Notes: generated by a model not told the origin, from the sequence alone. A stretch of 64,000 nt of DNA from Cloacibacillus evryensis DSM 19522 (GCF_000585335.1 NZ_KK073872.1:2595283-2659282), one strand, 5' to 3'. Positions 35,600-45,165 are shown, counted from the stretch's first letter. Numbers and translations are program-made.

Positions 35600-36025
35600 G
35601 TGAAAAAAATCATTATGCTCGCGGCCATAACGCTGCTCATTTTCTCGGCAGGCGATGCCTGGGCGGCGCGGCGTTATATCACGGAGAGGCCGCTGCCGAC
35701 GACGGCGAGCACCGACGTCCGGGAGATCAACGTCGATGCGGCGCTCGACGGAGATTTTTCCGTCACGCTTGACGCCCCAGTTATGCCTGGATATTCGTGG
35801 AGCCTCTATAATTCCCTGCCGCCGGGAATATCGCCCGTATCGACATCGAGCGCGCAGCGGCCGGCCGTCTCGCCCAACGTGACGCCGACGGCAGCCGAGA
35901 CCCGCAGGTATCACGCCTCCGCCACGGGGCGCAACCGCATCATCTTCCAATACGCGCGGCCCGGAGACGAAGCGCCGCTGATCTATGTAATATGCAGCCT
36001 GAATGTGAGGCTGCCCAATCAATAG
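35600..36025 (+). CDS. secreted protein, possible chagasin-like (I42) protease inhibitor
   Basis: A 141-residue protein starting with GTG at 35600. Residues 1-22 are a signal peptide ending in AWA. The mature part has the layout of chagasin-type inhibitors: a PGYSW motif early (about residue 62), then a central loop, then RNRIIFQYARPGDE near the C-terminus in place of the usual RPW loop. The family blocks papain-like cysteine proteases. Similarity is by motif only. It overlaps the convergent LysR gene by 7 bp. Confidence 0.5.
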   Translation: MKKIIMLAAITLLIFSAGDAWAARRYITERPLPTTASTDVREINVDAALDGDFSVTLDAPVMPGYSWSLYNSLPPGISPVSTSSAQRPAVSPNVTPTAAETRRYHASATGRNRIIFQYARPGDEAPLIYVICSLNVRLPNQ

Positions 36026-36900
36026 CGGCGGCCTTTTTCCTTGAAGTAGGCGAGGGCCTCTTCGACAAAGCCCTCCACGGAGGCGTCTCCGTTGTCCTTG
36101 CCGCAGACGAGATAGCAGCGGTGGACAGGCGGCGTTACCGCCAGCGCGAAGGACACGAATCCGTCCAGCTCCATCTTCACCGCAACGGAATCCGGGACGA
36201 TGATCCAGTCCTCGGGGTCTGAAAAATAACGCTCCGCGGTCGGCGTCGTGTTTACGCGGATCTTCGCGCCGGACGGACGCCACCAGTAATCATGCCAGTG
36301 CTGGAACTCGCTGTCGAATGCCTCAAATATCTCATGCTCCGCGGGCAGCTGCTCCGGATGGACCGCCCCTGCGTGCAGGCCGGTGCCGGAGGGACGCATA
36401 ACGACGCGGTAGCCCTCCTGAAAGAGAAGGAGCGAACGCAGGTCGGGAAATGGCGCAGGGGCCTGCGTGATGCCGATGTCCACCATCTTCTTTTCCAGCA
36501 AAGGGAATATTTCCACCGAATGGTGATCCTCTATTGTCACGCACAAATTTCGATCCTTCCGCTGAATCTCGGTGATGAAGGGCGGCAGGATATAATCCTG
36601 GACGCTGTTGATACAGGCGATCGTCAGCGTCCGCCGTTCCGCGCCGCACTTCAGCGACAGAGCCTGCCGGTGGAGCAGCAGGATGCGCTCGGCGATCTCC
36701 GCAAATGACTCCCCCGCCGGCGTGATCACCGCGCGGGATCTGCCTTTGCCGCGCTGAAAGAGCTGGACGCCAAGTTCCGCCTCAAGCATCGAGAGCCTTT
36801 TGCTCACGGCGGACTGCGTTACATAAAAGGCATTGGCCGTGTTGGTGATATTGCCGGAATTTCGCACCTCTATAAAGAATTTCAAAGATTCAATATCCAT
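36019..36900 (-). CDS. LysR family transcriptional regulator
   Basis: A 293-residue LysR regulator with a complete N-terminal helix-turn-helix (FYVTQSAVSKRLSMLEAELG) and effector domain. It is divergent from the threonine dehydratase gene with about 110 bp between starts. An AT-rich perfect palindrome of LysR type lies in that gap, next to this gene. It probably controls the dehydratase gene and itself in response to an amino acid or oxo acid. Confidence 0.9.
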   Translation of the reverse strand: MDIESLKFFIEVRNSGNITNTANAFYVTQSAVSKRLSMLEAELGVQLFQRGKGRSRAVITPAGESFAEIAERILLLHRQALSLKCGAERRTLTIACINSVQDYILPPFITEIQRKDRNLCVTIEDHHSVEIFPLLEKKMVDIGITQAPAPFPDLRSLLLFQEGYRVVMRPSGTGLHAGAVHPEQLPAEHEIFEAFDSEFQHWHDYWWRPSGAKIRVNTTPTAERYFSDPEDWIIVPDSVAVKMELDGFVSFALAVTPPVHRCYLVCGKDNGDASVEGFVEEALAYFKEKGRRY

Positions 36901-36912
36901 GACACACCTCCT

Positions 36913-36935
36913 AAATATTCCTGCAAGGAATATTT
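36913..36935. promoter_or_regulatory. LysR-type operator palindrome
   Basis: The perfect 9-bp arms AAATATTCC and GGAATATTT are separated by TGCAA, and the pattern contains T-N11-A. It lies between the divergent LysR and dehydratase genes. Confidence 0.6.
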
Positions 36936-37011
36936 TATAGCTTAAAATATCGTTTTACAATTATTTATCGGTTCAGTATGATATATGAAAATCAAACAGG
37001 GAGGGCTTCAC

Positions 37012-37974
37012 ATGCCGTTGACAATCACTGAGATCGAAGAAGCAAAAAAGCGTATCGCACCATATATCGTGGAAACGCCTTTGATCAGGCTGCAAAATCT
37101 GGACTCCTATCTTGGCTGCAAGGTCTACGCAAAGCTTGAATCGCTGCAAAAGACCGGCTCCTTCAAACTGCGCGGGGCGGTCAACAAGCTGCTGACGCTT
37201 TCGCGCGAGCAGCTTGACCGCGGGATCGTCGCCGCCTCATCCGGCAACCACGGCAAGGCGCTCTCCTACGCGGCGGGGCTGCTCGGCGTGAAGTGCACCA
37301 TCGTCATGCCGCGCACGGCGCCGCAAAATAAAATCGACGCGATCGGAAAGCTGGGGGCGGAGGTCGTCCTCTGCGAAACTTCCGAACGTTTTAAAATCGC
37401 CGGCGAAATATGCCGCGAACGCGGCTGCACGATGGCGCCGCCCTTTGACGATTATGAGATAATGGCCGGACAGGGAACCGCCGGCCTTGAGATATTTGCA
37501 CAATGTCCGGAGCTCGACTGCGTGATCTCACCCGTAAGCGGCGGCGGACTGCTCGGCGGCGTCTCCGCGGCTCTGAAGGCCCGTTCCGGCGGAAGGATAC
37601 GCGTCGTGGGCGCGGAGCCGGAATTGCTGCCGCACTACAGGCAAAGCCTCGCCGCGGGTGAGCGCGTCACCGTCCCGCAGCGGCTCACCGTGGCCGACGC
37701 GCTCGTCTCGCAGACGCCGGGCGTTAAAAACTTCCCCGTCGTCGCGGCCAATACGGACGAAGTCGTCTGCGTTTCGGAAGAATATATCAAGAAAGGTATG
37801 AAGCTGATGCTGACGGAGGGCAAGCTGCTCGCGGAACCGGCCTCCTGCATCGGCGCGGGAGCTCTGCTCGAGGGGCGCGTCAAAGTGAGGGAGGACGAAA
37901 AGGTCTGCCTGCTCATCTCCGGCGGCAACGTGAGCTTTGAACGGCTCGAAATATTGAAGGATGTAAATATATAG
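37012..37974 (+). CDS. threonine/serine dehydratase (catabolic, no ACT domain)
   Basis: A 320-residue PLP enzyme started at the ATG at 37012 behind GGGAGGG. The PLP lysine is K52 in TGSFKLRGA and the phosphate loop is SGGGLLGG (about 175-182). It deaminates threonine or serine to 2-oxobutyrate or pyruvate. The absence of a C-terminal ACT or regulatory domain marks a catabolic type. A LysR gene is divergent upstream and a strong terminator follows. Confidence 0.9.
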   Translation: MPLTITEIEEAKKRIAPYIVETPLIRLQNLDSYLGCKVYAKLESLQKTGSFKLRGAVNKLLTLSREQLDRGIVAASSGNHGKALSYAAGLLGVKCTIVMPRTAPQNKIDAIGKLGAEVVLCETSERFKIAGEICRERGCTMAPPFDDYEIMAGQGTAGLEIFAQCPELDCVISPVSGGGLLGGVSAALKARSGGRIRVVGAEPELLPHYRQSLAAGERVTVPQRLTVADALVSQTPGVKNFPVVAANTDEVVCVSEEYIKKGMKLMLTEGKLLAEPASCIGAGALLEGRVKVREDEKVCLLISGGNVSFERLEILKDVNI

Positions 37975-38036
37975 CGGCCCGCAGGATAAGGCCCGGCGCG
38001 GCAACATCGCCGCGCATACATATACGCAGAAGAAGA

Positions 38037-38073
38037 GAGGCCCGAACGAAATATACGCGCGGGCCTCTTTTTA
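38037..38073 (+). terminator. intrinsic terminator after the threonine dehydratase gene
   Basis: The hairpin GAGGCCCG/CGGGCCTC is followed by TTTTT. It also separates the dehydratase from convergent grdD. Confidence 0.75.
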
Positions 38074-38104
38074 TGGGAAGTTTTTTAGTAAGCTGTCGGT
38101 ATTA

Positions 38105-39268
38105 TTAGAGATAGTTCGCGGCAGTAAGAACTCCCTTGACCTTCTCCTCGTTCTTCTTCGCAAACTTGATGACGGGTCCGGTGCAGCCCATTGAGGATTC
38201 TGCGTAGATGCCCGCCTTCCAGAGCGCCTTGACGGCGTTCTCTATCTCAAGGACGTCGACGCCGTGGATCTCTTCGTCGGTCGGCTCGGCGGCAGGCGCT
38301 TTGACATCTTCCTCAGCCGCCGCCTGTTTGGGCTGCATAGCCTCGATCAGCTCGTCTAGTCCGGCGGCCTTGGCCGCGGCCAGCTCCTTCGCCACGATCG
38401 CGGGAAGACCGTTCTTCGCGGCGCTCGCGTTGAGCGAAAGCGCGGAGGCGATCACGGGAGCGCCCGAGGCGCGGGATATGATCGAGATGACTTTGTTCCA
38501 GCCCTCTCCCGCGGAGGGACCGTAACCCCAGCCCATCGCCTCATAGTTGCCGCCGGTCGTCCAGGCTCCGAAGAGCTTCATGAGGACGTTGCCGGTGAGG
38601 GTGTCCGTTACGCAGACGTCGGCCGCGCCGGCGAGCAGGTCGTTGCCGCGGAAGATCGCGCCGCCGTCTTTTCTGATGCTGTCGGCAAAGTTGATCCCGT
38701 AGCCGTTGTCCTTAAGCTTCTGGAGCGCGCGGAGCACCGTCTGCGCGCCGTCGAGGTTGAGGATGCCGACTGTCGGCTCGGCCACTCCGGCGGACTTTGC
38801 CACCGCGATGCCGTAGATGGCGTTGCGGAGCATCGCCTCGGTCCTGACCGGGGACGACGTGCCCGTAGAGGAGGCTACGAAACACGGCTTTCCTTTGCCG
38901 GGCGTGAAAACTTTTCCTATTGTGGTTACACCGACCGGGAACGGGTAGTGGAGGGCTACCGCGCCTTCGATGACCCCGTCGCCGAGCGCCTTTTCCATGG
39001 CCGCGGATATCTCGTGCTCGTCCGCCGCCGTCTCGATCCAGTTGAGGTCGTCAAAACCCGCGAGCTTCGGCCCGATGCAAAAAACTTTAACGCCGGGATC
39101 GTTCTGCATCGCGAGCCGCGCGCCGAGGCAAAGTTCTTCCTGCCCCAGCTCGCTGCCGTACGCCATAAGGCCGACTTTGGTCTTTTTGCCGCCGCCCTCT
39201 CTGGCCTCTTCTATTATCTCGCCCAGTATATCGCCTATCAAGGCCTTTACGGATGCGTTATCTGTCAT
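38105..39268 (-). CDS. grdD: glycine reductase component C, GrdD subunit
   Basis: A 387-residue PlsX-like subunit of the shared component C of glycine, sarcosine and betaine reductases. With GrdC it releases acetyl phosphate from the Se-carboxymethyl group on selenoprotein A. The conserved cysteine C362 in SSMGCTGP corresponds to the thioester-forming residue of the family. An acidic linker with PAAEPTDEE lies near residue 330. The gene lies 11 bp behind grdC. Confidence 0.95.
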   Translation of the reverse strand: MTDNASVKALIGDILGEIIEEAREGGGKKTKVGLMAYGSELGQEELCLGARLAMQNDPGVKVFCIGPKLAGFDDLNWIETAADEHEISAAMEKALGDGVIEGAVALHYPFPVGVTTIGKVFTPGKGKPCFVASSTGTSSPVRTEAMLRNAIYGIAVAKSAGVAEPTVGILNLDGAQTVLRALQKLKDNGYGINFADSIRKDGGAIFRGNDLLAGAADVCVTDTLTGNVLMKLFGAWTTGGNYEAMGWGYGPSAGEGWNKVISIISRASGAPVIASALSLNASAAKNGLPAIVAKELAAAKAAGLDELIEAMQPKQAAAEEDVKAPAAEPTDEEIHGVDVLEIENAVKALWKAGIYAESSMGCTGPVIKFAKKNEEKVKGVLTAANYL

Positions 39269-39279
39269 TGTCTTTCCCC

Positions 39280-40812
39280 TTACTTCTTAAGGCTGGCGGC
39301 AAGTTCTCCGAGGCTCTCAAGAATGAGTTCGCGGATCTCTTCTTTGCTGACCGTGGCTTCCGCCTGCTTGGGCTGCGGCTTCTCGATGAGGAACGAGGCA
39401 CCGTCCGCCAGGTTGGTAAGGCGGCCAAGGAAGAGGCTGCCCTTGCCGATGATCATCGCGCGGGTCATCTTGCCGGCGTTGATGGCGTCGGCGGCGTGTC
39501 CCATGAAGGGCACGCCCGAAGGGATATGCCCCTGCGTGTGGACGAAGCCGGTCATGCCGTGCTCCTTAGTAAACTTCACCATGTCGGCCTTCTCGATCGC
39601 CTTCTTCATCACCGCGAGGGCCGCGATCATCTTGAAGTTCGCCGTCGGCACGTCACCCGCGCCTGCGGGAAGCGTTATCTCGGGGTTATGGAGCTCGGGC
39701 GAGAACTTGTCTACGTCGGCAAATGTAAGTCCGACCTTCTGGAGAGGCTCGTAGGTGAGGACGGAGGTGACCGTCTGCGGCGAAGCGCCCGCGCCGACCG
39801 TATGTTTTCCGATCGCGTCAAGGCGGATCACGGGCAGCGTGCCGTCGTCGGGAACGATGAGTATCCCGAAGGAGCCGATGCAGTTTTCAAGAGCGGGAAG
39901 CTCCTTTTTGACGTGGTCGCGCGCGTTCATATAAAGCTTGGGGATCGCGCCGCCGGCGATGACCGCGACATTTTTGCGGGTACCGGCAGCAACCATCGAC
40001 GCGCCGGCAAGCACCGCGTTGACGGGACCGGCGCAGAAGCCGCGCACGTCGCAGCCGGAGGCGTTCGCGCAGCCCGCGATCTCGGCGATGGCCTTCGCGA
40101 AGTTGCCGCCGCCGCGCTGGTTCATGTCGCCGGCAGCCTCTTCCGAGCACTCGACGACAAAGTCGATATCCTCGGGCTTCATGCCGCTGTTCTGTATCAG
40201 GTGGAGCAGGGAAAGGACGGCGCTCGCCTTGCAGGTGATGTTCACCAGCAGCTCGTAAGCGGTGAGGTTCGGGTCGACCTCATGGCCTCTCCTCGCGCAG
40301 CCGACGACCTTGCCCTCAAAATAGAGCGGCAGCGCGCCGGCAGTCTTGACTTCGTTCTCTATCTCCGCCGCGTCGTGGCCGGCCTCGAGGCGCGCTACGA
40401 TATCCTCGCGCATCAGGGGATGCCTGGCTATCTTTTCTTTGGCGGCGGCGGCGAAGTCCTTCTCAAGCCAAATAAGGTCAAAGACGTCGCAGATGTCGAT
40501 AAAAGCGAGGCTTTCATCCTCCGGCATGATCTCGCCATATTTCCCGAAGCGGATCTCTTTCGGTTCAAGGTTTTTGTACCAGGGCTGGGGGCGCGTCTCA
40601 AAATCCTCTATCTCCATGGCGCCGATGTATGTAAGGTTCGGGGCGTAGCTGGCCGCCTCGTGATAGTTCTGCTGATACTTGGGAAGCTCTTTGAGGAATT
40701 CTGAATCGGGGTGCGTCTCCCTTTCTACAAAGGGGGTGTTGCCATACCAGAGTCCGAGCTCGGGTGTATGGTTTAGTGAATAGGCTGCCGCTTTGATCGC
40801 CGCGTTTGGCAT
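39280..40812 (-). CDS. grdC: glycine reductase component C, GrdC subunit
   Basis: A 510-residue subunit with a thiolase/KAS III-like fold. The start is the ATG at 40812 behind GGAGGAATAA; the frame extends to 40842 without a site. Conserved segments include ECSEEAAGDMNQRGGGNFAKAI and GHIPSGVPFMGHA. It partners GrdD to form acetyl phosphate, giving ATP by acetate kinase. The pair forms its own operon, more than 10 kb from the component B genes. Confidence 0.95.
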   Translation of the reverse strand: MPNAAIKAAAYSLNHTPELGLWYGNTPFVERETHPDSEFLKELPKYQQNYHEAASYAPNLTYIGAMEIEDFETRPQPWYKNLEPKEIRFGKYGEIMPEDESLAFIDICDVFDLIWLEKDFAAAAKEKIARHPLMREDIVARLEAGHDAAEIENEVKTAGALPLYFEGKVVGCARRGHEVDPNLTAYELLVNITCKASAVLSLLHLIQNSGMKPEDIDFVVECSEEAAGDMNQRGGGNFAKAIAEIAGCANASGCDVRGFCAGPVNAVLAGASMVAAGTRKNVAVIAGGAIPKLYMNARDHVKKELPALENCIGSFGILIVPDDGTLPVIRLDAIGKHTVGAGASPQTVTSVLTYEPLQKVGLTFADVDKFSPELHNPEITLPAGAGDVPTANFKMIAALAVMKKAIEKADMVKFTKEHGMTGFVHTQGHIPSGVPFMGHAADAINAGKMTRAMIIGKGSLFLGRLTNLADGASFLIEKPQPKQAEATVSKEEIRELILESLGELAASLKK

Positions 40813-41175
40813 TTTAATTATTCCTCCTGTTGGTTTGATCATATGTTCTATCTTCGTCGATTACATAAAACTTTACAACAAGCTTTATGCTAGTATGCCT
40901 TCTGTATTAGTATATTTTATTTCCCGCGATATGTCTTTATGCTTATGCATAATAATTCACATACTGCGTCCTTTTTTGGATGTGTAAAAAGTCACCTTGA
41001 ATAAAATAGCATCTCCATGAGCCATTCGCAAAGGGTCGATAAAAAATGAAGGGAACGGAAAAACGCCGGTCAATTCTCCTCGCAGGATTTCATGACCGGC
41101 GTCCGCTCTATTTGCTGTGATCGCCGCGCGGATCTCTTCATCAAAGAATGTGATATACAGATAAGGTTTTCGATC
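40813..41175. other. intergenic region upstream of grdC
   Basis: It holds the grdC ribosome site, an AT-rich promoter-like part, and at 41058-41102 the terminator of the upstream gene. No riboswitch was recognised here, unlike at the grdX operon. Confidence 0.5.
41058..41102 (-). terminator. intrinsic terminator of the gene at 41176
   Basis: The 10-bp arms ACGCCGGTCA/TGACCGGCGT with a 20-nt loop are followed on the minus strand by TTTTT. Confidence 0.7.
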
Positions 41176-42327
41176 TCATGGCAACGAGACATAAGGCCCC
41201 TGCGAAGGATACGCCGGGAGCCCCACAAATTCGCCGCCGCGAAAACCGGTCTCTCTCCGCGTCCTCCCGCGCCTCAATTCTCTCTTGCAGGCACGGGTTT
41301 TGTCGCTCGCCCGGCATCTCACGAGATCGACGCTTCGTTCGCAGAACCAGTCATAAACGGTATCCTCCGGCATCTCCTGTTTACGGAGCCGTTCAACGCT
41401 CGTACCGGCGATGAATAACGGGCCGGCCGGCTCGACCAGGTTCTCGCCGTCCGACAGACAGCGTTTGCGAAGCGATGCCAGCTCTTCCTCGCTATCTGCC
41501 GTCAATACGAGCATCGTTCTATTCTCCTGCCCGCACGAACCGCTGTCCATATAACCGGGAAGATAGACATGACGTTGTCCCAGCAGGAACAGATGCAGCC
41601 GCCCGATGGCGTCGTATATCTCCTCATGGCTCTTGCCGGCGGTGCGCAGGAAGAAGAGGCGGTCCGCGTTATTCATGTAGAATATGTCCTCCGGCAAGTG
41701 CGGCGTCTCGTGACAGCGGCGGCTCCTCAGCACCATATTGAAACTTTGGATGCAGAATTTCGCTCCGGCCGCCTCCGCCCAGCGCCACATCGCCGCGTCG
41801 CCCGGCGCGGCGCTCCCTCGCGCGGATGCGCCGCACAGGGGAAATCTCGCCAAAAACGACTTTACCAGCGGATGCGACGGCCAGCGATAGCTGACGCGCC
41901 CGTCGTCGTCATACCGCCACAGGCCGCCTCTTGAAAGCCCCGGAAGTACGGGGATCTTCTCGTCTAAAGAATACCCGTTGAAACCAGGCCGTCCGAGGAC
42001 GGCGCGCCCCATCAGGAGGCGAAGCCTGTTGTTCCAGAGCGCTTCCTTAGGATCGAACGGAGTTTCCGCGGCAAAGGCAGTAAGACGAAGGCGGTCGGCG
42101 CACCGAAGACGCTCCATATCTCCTTCGGGCGTAAGCACATATCCGCCGCCGGCTTTTCTAAGCAGCCCTTTTGCCGTAAGTTCATGCAGTAAATGAGGGG
42201 CTTTGCCGGCGAGAAGGAACGTTTCTTCGTCCCAGCAGGGAGAGCTCTCTCTAAACAGCAACAGCGAGCGCGTCATATCATCGGCGCGCGTATTTTCCAT
42301 TTCAGATATGCTCTCTATGCCATTCAT
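41176..42327 (-). CDS. hypothetical protein, possible winged-helix N-terminus
   Basis: A 383-residue protein of unknown family. Residues about 15-75 look like a winged helix (ETFLLAGKAPHLLHELTAKGLL, then a wing GGGYVLTPEGD). The middle part is rich in Trp, Arg and Cys with no recognised motif, and the C-terminus is strongly basic (about 345-365). It lies 27 bp behind the aminotransferase gene and is therefore co-transcribed with it. It may be a DNA-binding or redox-sensing protein; nothing firmer can be said. Confidence 0.6.
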   Translation of the reverse strand: MNGIESISEMENTRADDMTRSLLLFRESSPCWDEETFLLAGKAPHLLHELTAKGLLRKAGGGYVLTPEGDMERLRCADRLRLTAFAAETPFDPKEALWNNRLRLLMGRAVLGRPGFNGYSLDEKIPVLPGLSRGGLWRYDDDGRVSYRWPSHPLVKSFLARFPLCGASARGSAAPGDAAMWRWAEAAGAKFCIQSFNMVLRSRRCHETPHLPEDIFYMNNADRLFFLRTAGKSHEEIYDAIGRLHLFLLGQRHVYLPGYMDSGSCGQENRTMLVLTADSEEELASLRKRCLSDGENLVEPAGPLFIAGTSVERLRKQEMPEDTVYDWFCERSVDLVRCRASDKTRACKRELRRGRTRRETGFRGGEFVGLPAYPSQGPYVSLP

Positions 42328-42354
42328 CTTTGCTCTCTCCGGCGCTCCCGTAAA

Positions 42355-43599
42355 CTACGCCCTCTCGGCCGCCGCCAACTTCACAGCCGTGGTGAATACC
42401 TCCACAGCCTGCCGGAGCTCCTCCAGCGGCGGATAGGTGGGGGCGATCCTGATTATGCTGTCCTGCGGATCGCTGCCGTGCGGGTATGTCGCGCCGGCCG
42501 GCGTCAGCTTGACTCCAGCTTCTTCACAGAGGCGGATTATTTTTTTCGCGCTGCCCTTCTGCGCCTCAAAACAGATGAAATATCCGCCCTTGGGTTTGCC
42601 CCAACGCGCGATGCCGAGGCCGCCGAGCTCGCGCTCCAGCTCCCGCAGCACCAGCTCAAACTTCGGGCGCACGATATCAGCGTGCTTCCGCATATGCTTT
42701 TCCACGGCTTCCTTATCAGGCAGGAAGCGCGTGTGGCGAAGCTGGTTCACCTTGTCATAACAGACGAGCTGATAGCGGATGAGGTCGCCCGCGCACTGGA
42801 TATTCGCGGGGCTTGCCGCCATCGCGCAGACGCCGCCGCCGGCAAAGGTTATCTTAGATGTGGATGTGAAGAGGAGCACCCTGTCAGCGTTCCCATGCCT
42901 GACGCAGGCGTCGTAGATGTTCGCGAGCGAATCCCGCTCGTCGTCGTACAGATGGTGCATACAATAGGCGTTGTCCCATATCAGGCGGAAATCCGGGACC
43001 GCCGCCATCGCGGCAAGCCGCTCGACGGTCTCGTCGGAATACGTAAAGCCTGTGGGATTTGAATACATCGGGACGCAGATCATCCCGCGCACTTCGGGGT
43101 CCTTAGCCAGCCTCTCGACCTCGTCCATATCGGGGCCGTCCTCGCGAGTCTCCACGGGGAGCATTTCTATCCCGTAAGTGTCGCAGATGTGGAAATGCCA
43201 GTCATAACCGGGAACCGGGCAGATAAATTTAACCTTGCCGAGCTTAGACCAGGGCGTGAACCCAGGCATCGGGCCGTTGATGAAACATCTTTTAAGCGCG
43301 TCTGAGATCATATTGATACTCGAACTTCCGCCTGCCAGGACCTGCTCCGCCGGCACGCCGAGTATTTCGCCAAAAAGGCGGCGCACCTCTGGTATCCCTT
43401 TATATTCGCCGTAATTGCGCACATCCATACCGTTTTCGCTGATAAAATTATTGTCATCCAGCGCGTGAAGCATCGGAATTGAGAGGTCGAGCTGTGCCGT
43501 CTCCGGTTTTCCTCTGGACATGTCGAGCTTCAGTCCAAGTTTTTTCAAACCTTCGTATTTTTTGCGAACTTCATCCAAATTAAGCTTGCTTACCGTCAT
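42355..43599 (-). CDS. MocR-type class I/II aminotransferase
   Basis: A 414-residue PLP enzyme of the bacterial aminotransferase family that lacks a MocR DNA-binding domain (Aminotran_MocR type). The PLP lysine is K249 in TSTSKITFAGGG; SNPTGFTYS (about 180-188) and DNAYCMHHL bind the cofactor. Some members transfer the aspartate amino group. It lies 139 bp behind the hydroxyacid dehydrogenase gene and 27 bp before the unknown protein. Confidence 0.9.
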   Translation of the reverse strand: MTVSKLNLDEVRKKYEGLKKLGLKLDMSRGKPETAQLDLSIPMLHALDDNNFISENGMDVRNYGEYKGIPEVRRLFGEILGVPAEQVLAGGSSSINMISDALKRCFINGPMPGFTPWSKLGKVKFICPVPGYDWHFHICDTYGIEMLPVETREDGPDMDEVERLAKDPEVRGMICVPMYSNPTGFTYSDETVERLAAMAAVPDFRLIWDNAYCMHHLYDDERDSLANIYDACVRHGNADRVLLFTSTSKITFAGGGVCAMAASPANIQCAGDLIRYQLVCYDKVNQLRHTRFLPDKEAVEKHMRKHADIVRPKFELVLRELERELGGLGIARWGKPKGGYFICFEAQKGSAKKIIRLCEEAGVKLTPAGATYPHGSDPQDSIIRIAPTYPPLEELRQAVEVFTTAVKLAAAERA

Positions 43600-43737
43600 T
43601 TCAGTTTCCCCCTTGAGCCGCAGGCCGCGATCTTCTTCACGGCCTGCACATATTTACGCTATTTTATACAATATACTTACCACAATGGGAGGGAGGGCGC
43701 AACTTTGGAGGATGCGATTATGGTAAAGTATGAGAAC

Positions 43738-44715
43738 TTATTTATTGACGATGTTGATGCATTTGCCGGCGATATATGCCTTGGCATTGGCCACGGCGCA
43801 ATCGATGATCCTTTGCCGGCATTCTTTGGAAGCCCAGGAAATATGCGGCGTGATAATGCAGTTCTTGGCGTGAAGAAGGGGGTTATCGCCTGTTATCGGC
43901 TCGGATGAGACTACGTCGACAGCCGCCGCGGCGACCTTGCCTGAGTTCAGCGCGTCCGCCAGATCCTGTTCAACCACTATCTGTCCGCGGCTGTTGTTGA
44001 CGATGATCACGCCGTCCTTCATTTTCTCGATATTGCTCTTGTTGATAAGCCCTTTACTGAATGAGTTGAGCGGCATATGCATCGCGATAATATCGGCGGA
44101 GGCAAGCAACGTTTCAAAATCAACGTAGTCTGCCACCGCGCGCCCGGCATTCGTGGGATAAGGGTCATAGGCCAGCACCTTCATGCCGAGAGCGCCGGCT
44201 GTAGCGGCGGTATGGACGCCGATCTTGCCGAGGCCTAAAATCCCCAGGGTTTTTCCCTCCAGTTCGATCAGCGGATAATCCCAATAGCACCAGTCGACGT
44301 TATTTTCCCACTTTCCCTCATGTACCGTCGCGCTGTGATGGCCTACATGGAGGCAGGCTTCCAGCATCAGCGCGATCGCATACTGGCTCACAGCGGCGGT
44401 GCCATAAGTCGGGATGTTGGCGACGGGGATGCCTTTCTCTTTCGCGTAGGCGACATCGATTATGTTGTAGCCCGTCGCCAGCATATTAATGAATTTTACG
44501 CTCGGGCAGGCGTCGATAATATTTTTCGTGATCGGCACCTTTTTCGTATAAACCAATTCGGCGTCGCCAATGCGGTCTATCACCTCTTGCTCGTCCGTCT
44601 GCGACGTGCGGTCATACACGGTCAGGTCTCCCAAAGCGCCTAATTCTTTCCAGCTTAAATCATCCGAATGTACTGTGTAGCCATCCAAAACAACGATCTT
44701 CTTCTTGTCCTGCAT
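43738..44715 (-). CDS. D-2-hydroxyacid dehydrogenase (hydroxypyruvate/glycerate type)
   Basis: A 325-residue NAD-dependent oxidoreductase. The nucleotide motif is GILGLGKIGVHTA (about 157-169). The catalytic Arg is in NNSRGQIVVE, the Glu in VVSSEPI and the His in TPHISWAS. It reduces a 2-oxo acid such as hydroxypyruvate or glyoxylate. Together with the following aminotransferase it could convert serine- or alanine-type amino acids to hydroxy acids. The exact substrate is uncertain. Confidence 0.9.
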   Translation of the reverse strand: MQDKKKIVVLDGYTVHSDDLSWKELGALGDLTVYDRTSQTDEQEVIDRIGDAELVYTKKVPITKNIIDACPSVKFINMLATGYNIIDVAYAKEKGIPVANIPTYGTAAVSQYAIALMLEACLHVGHHSATVHEGKWENNVDWCYWDYPLIELEGKTLGILGLGKIGVHTAATAGALGMKVLAYDPYPTNAGRAVADYVDFETLLASADIIAMHMPLNSFSKGLINKSNIEKMKDGVIIVNNSRGQIVVEQDLADALNSGKVAAAAVDVVSSEPITGDNPLLHAKNCIITPHISWASKECRQRIIDCAVANAKAYIAGKCINIVNK

Positions 44716-45165
44716 AACTTAGCCACCTTTAAATTATTTTTTGTTGACATATTACTCAATCGCGCGCTCCTGCGCGGCCAATCCGGACAACTGCAGCCTT
44801 CCGCAATACGCCGCATGCCGCTTGTTATTACTTGTAAAAATCTTTTCTCCGCCAGCCAAGTCAATTTTACAAGTAAAGATAAAAACCATGTTTTAGTTTT
44901 TTGCTCTTAAAATACCTCTATTAGCTCAAAACAATCGTCAGATGGAGCCGCATATTCTGCGCTTTACAAAAACGACCGCCATGCCAAACAAAATTCATCC
45001 GTCGGCAGATACGGCTATAGGACGGTACAAAAACTGCACCGTCCTATAGCCGAGAGAACGAATCCTGATGAGATCGGGAGAAAAGCCCGGCGTTCTTATC
45101 TATACTTTATCTTTGCCCGACTAATACCCTCGTGAAGATACGGGCTCATAAAACTGACATCATAC
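44716..45165. other. 450-bp intergenic region with a long hairpin
   Basis: It carries the promoter region of the hydroxyacid dehydrogenase gene and a 15-bp perfect hairpin at 45012-45052. No small gene or known riboswitch was recognised. Confidence 0.5.
45012..45052. terminator. 15-bp perfect hairpin downstream of alr
   Basis: The arms CGGCTATAGGACGGT and ACCGTCCTATAGCCG close on an 11-nt loop. There is no T-run on either side, so it is either a terminator without tail or a processing or regulatory structure. Confidence 0.4.

Noticed and set aside
40813-41057. Riboswitch upstream of grdC
   Set aside because: None of the conserved glycine aptamer parts (AGAGACC, GCCGAAGG, CTCAGGCA) is present in this region.
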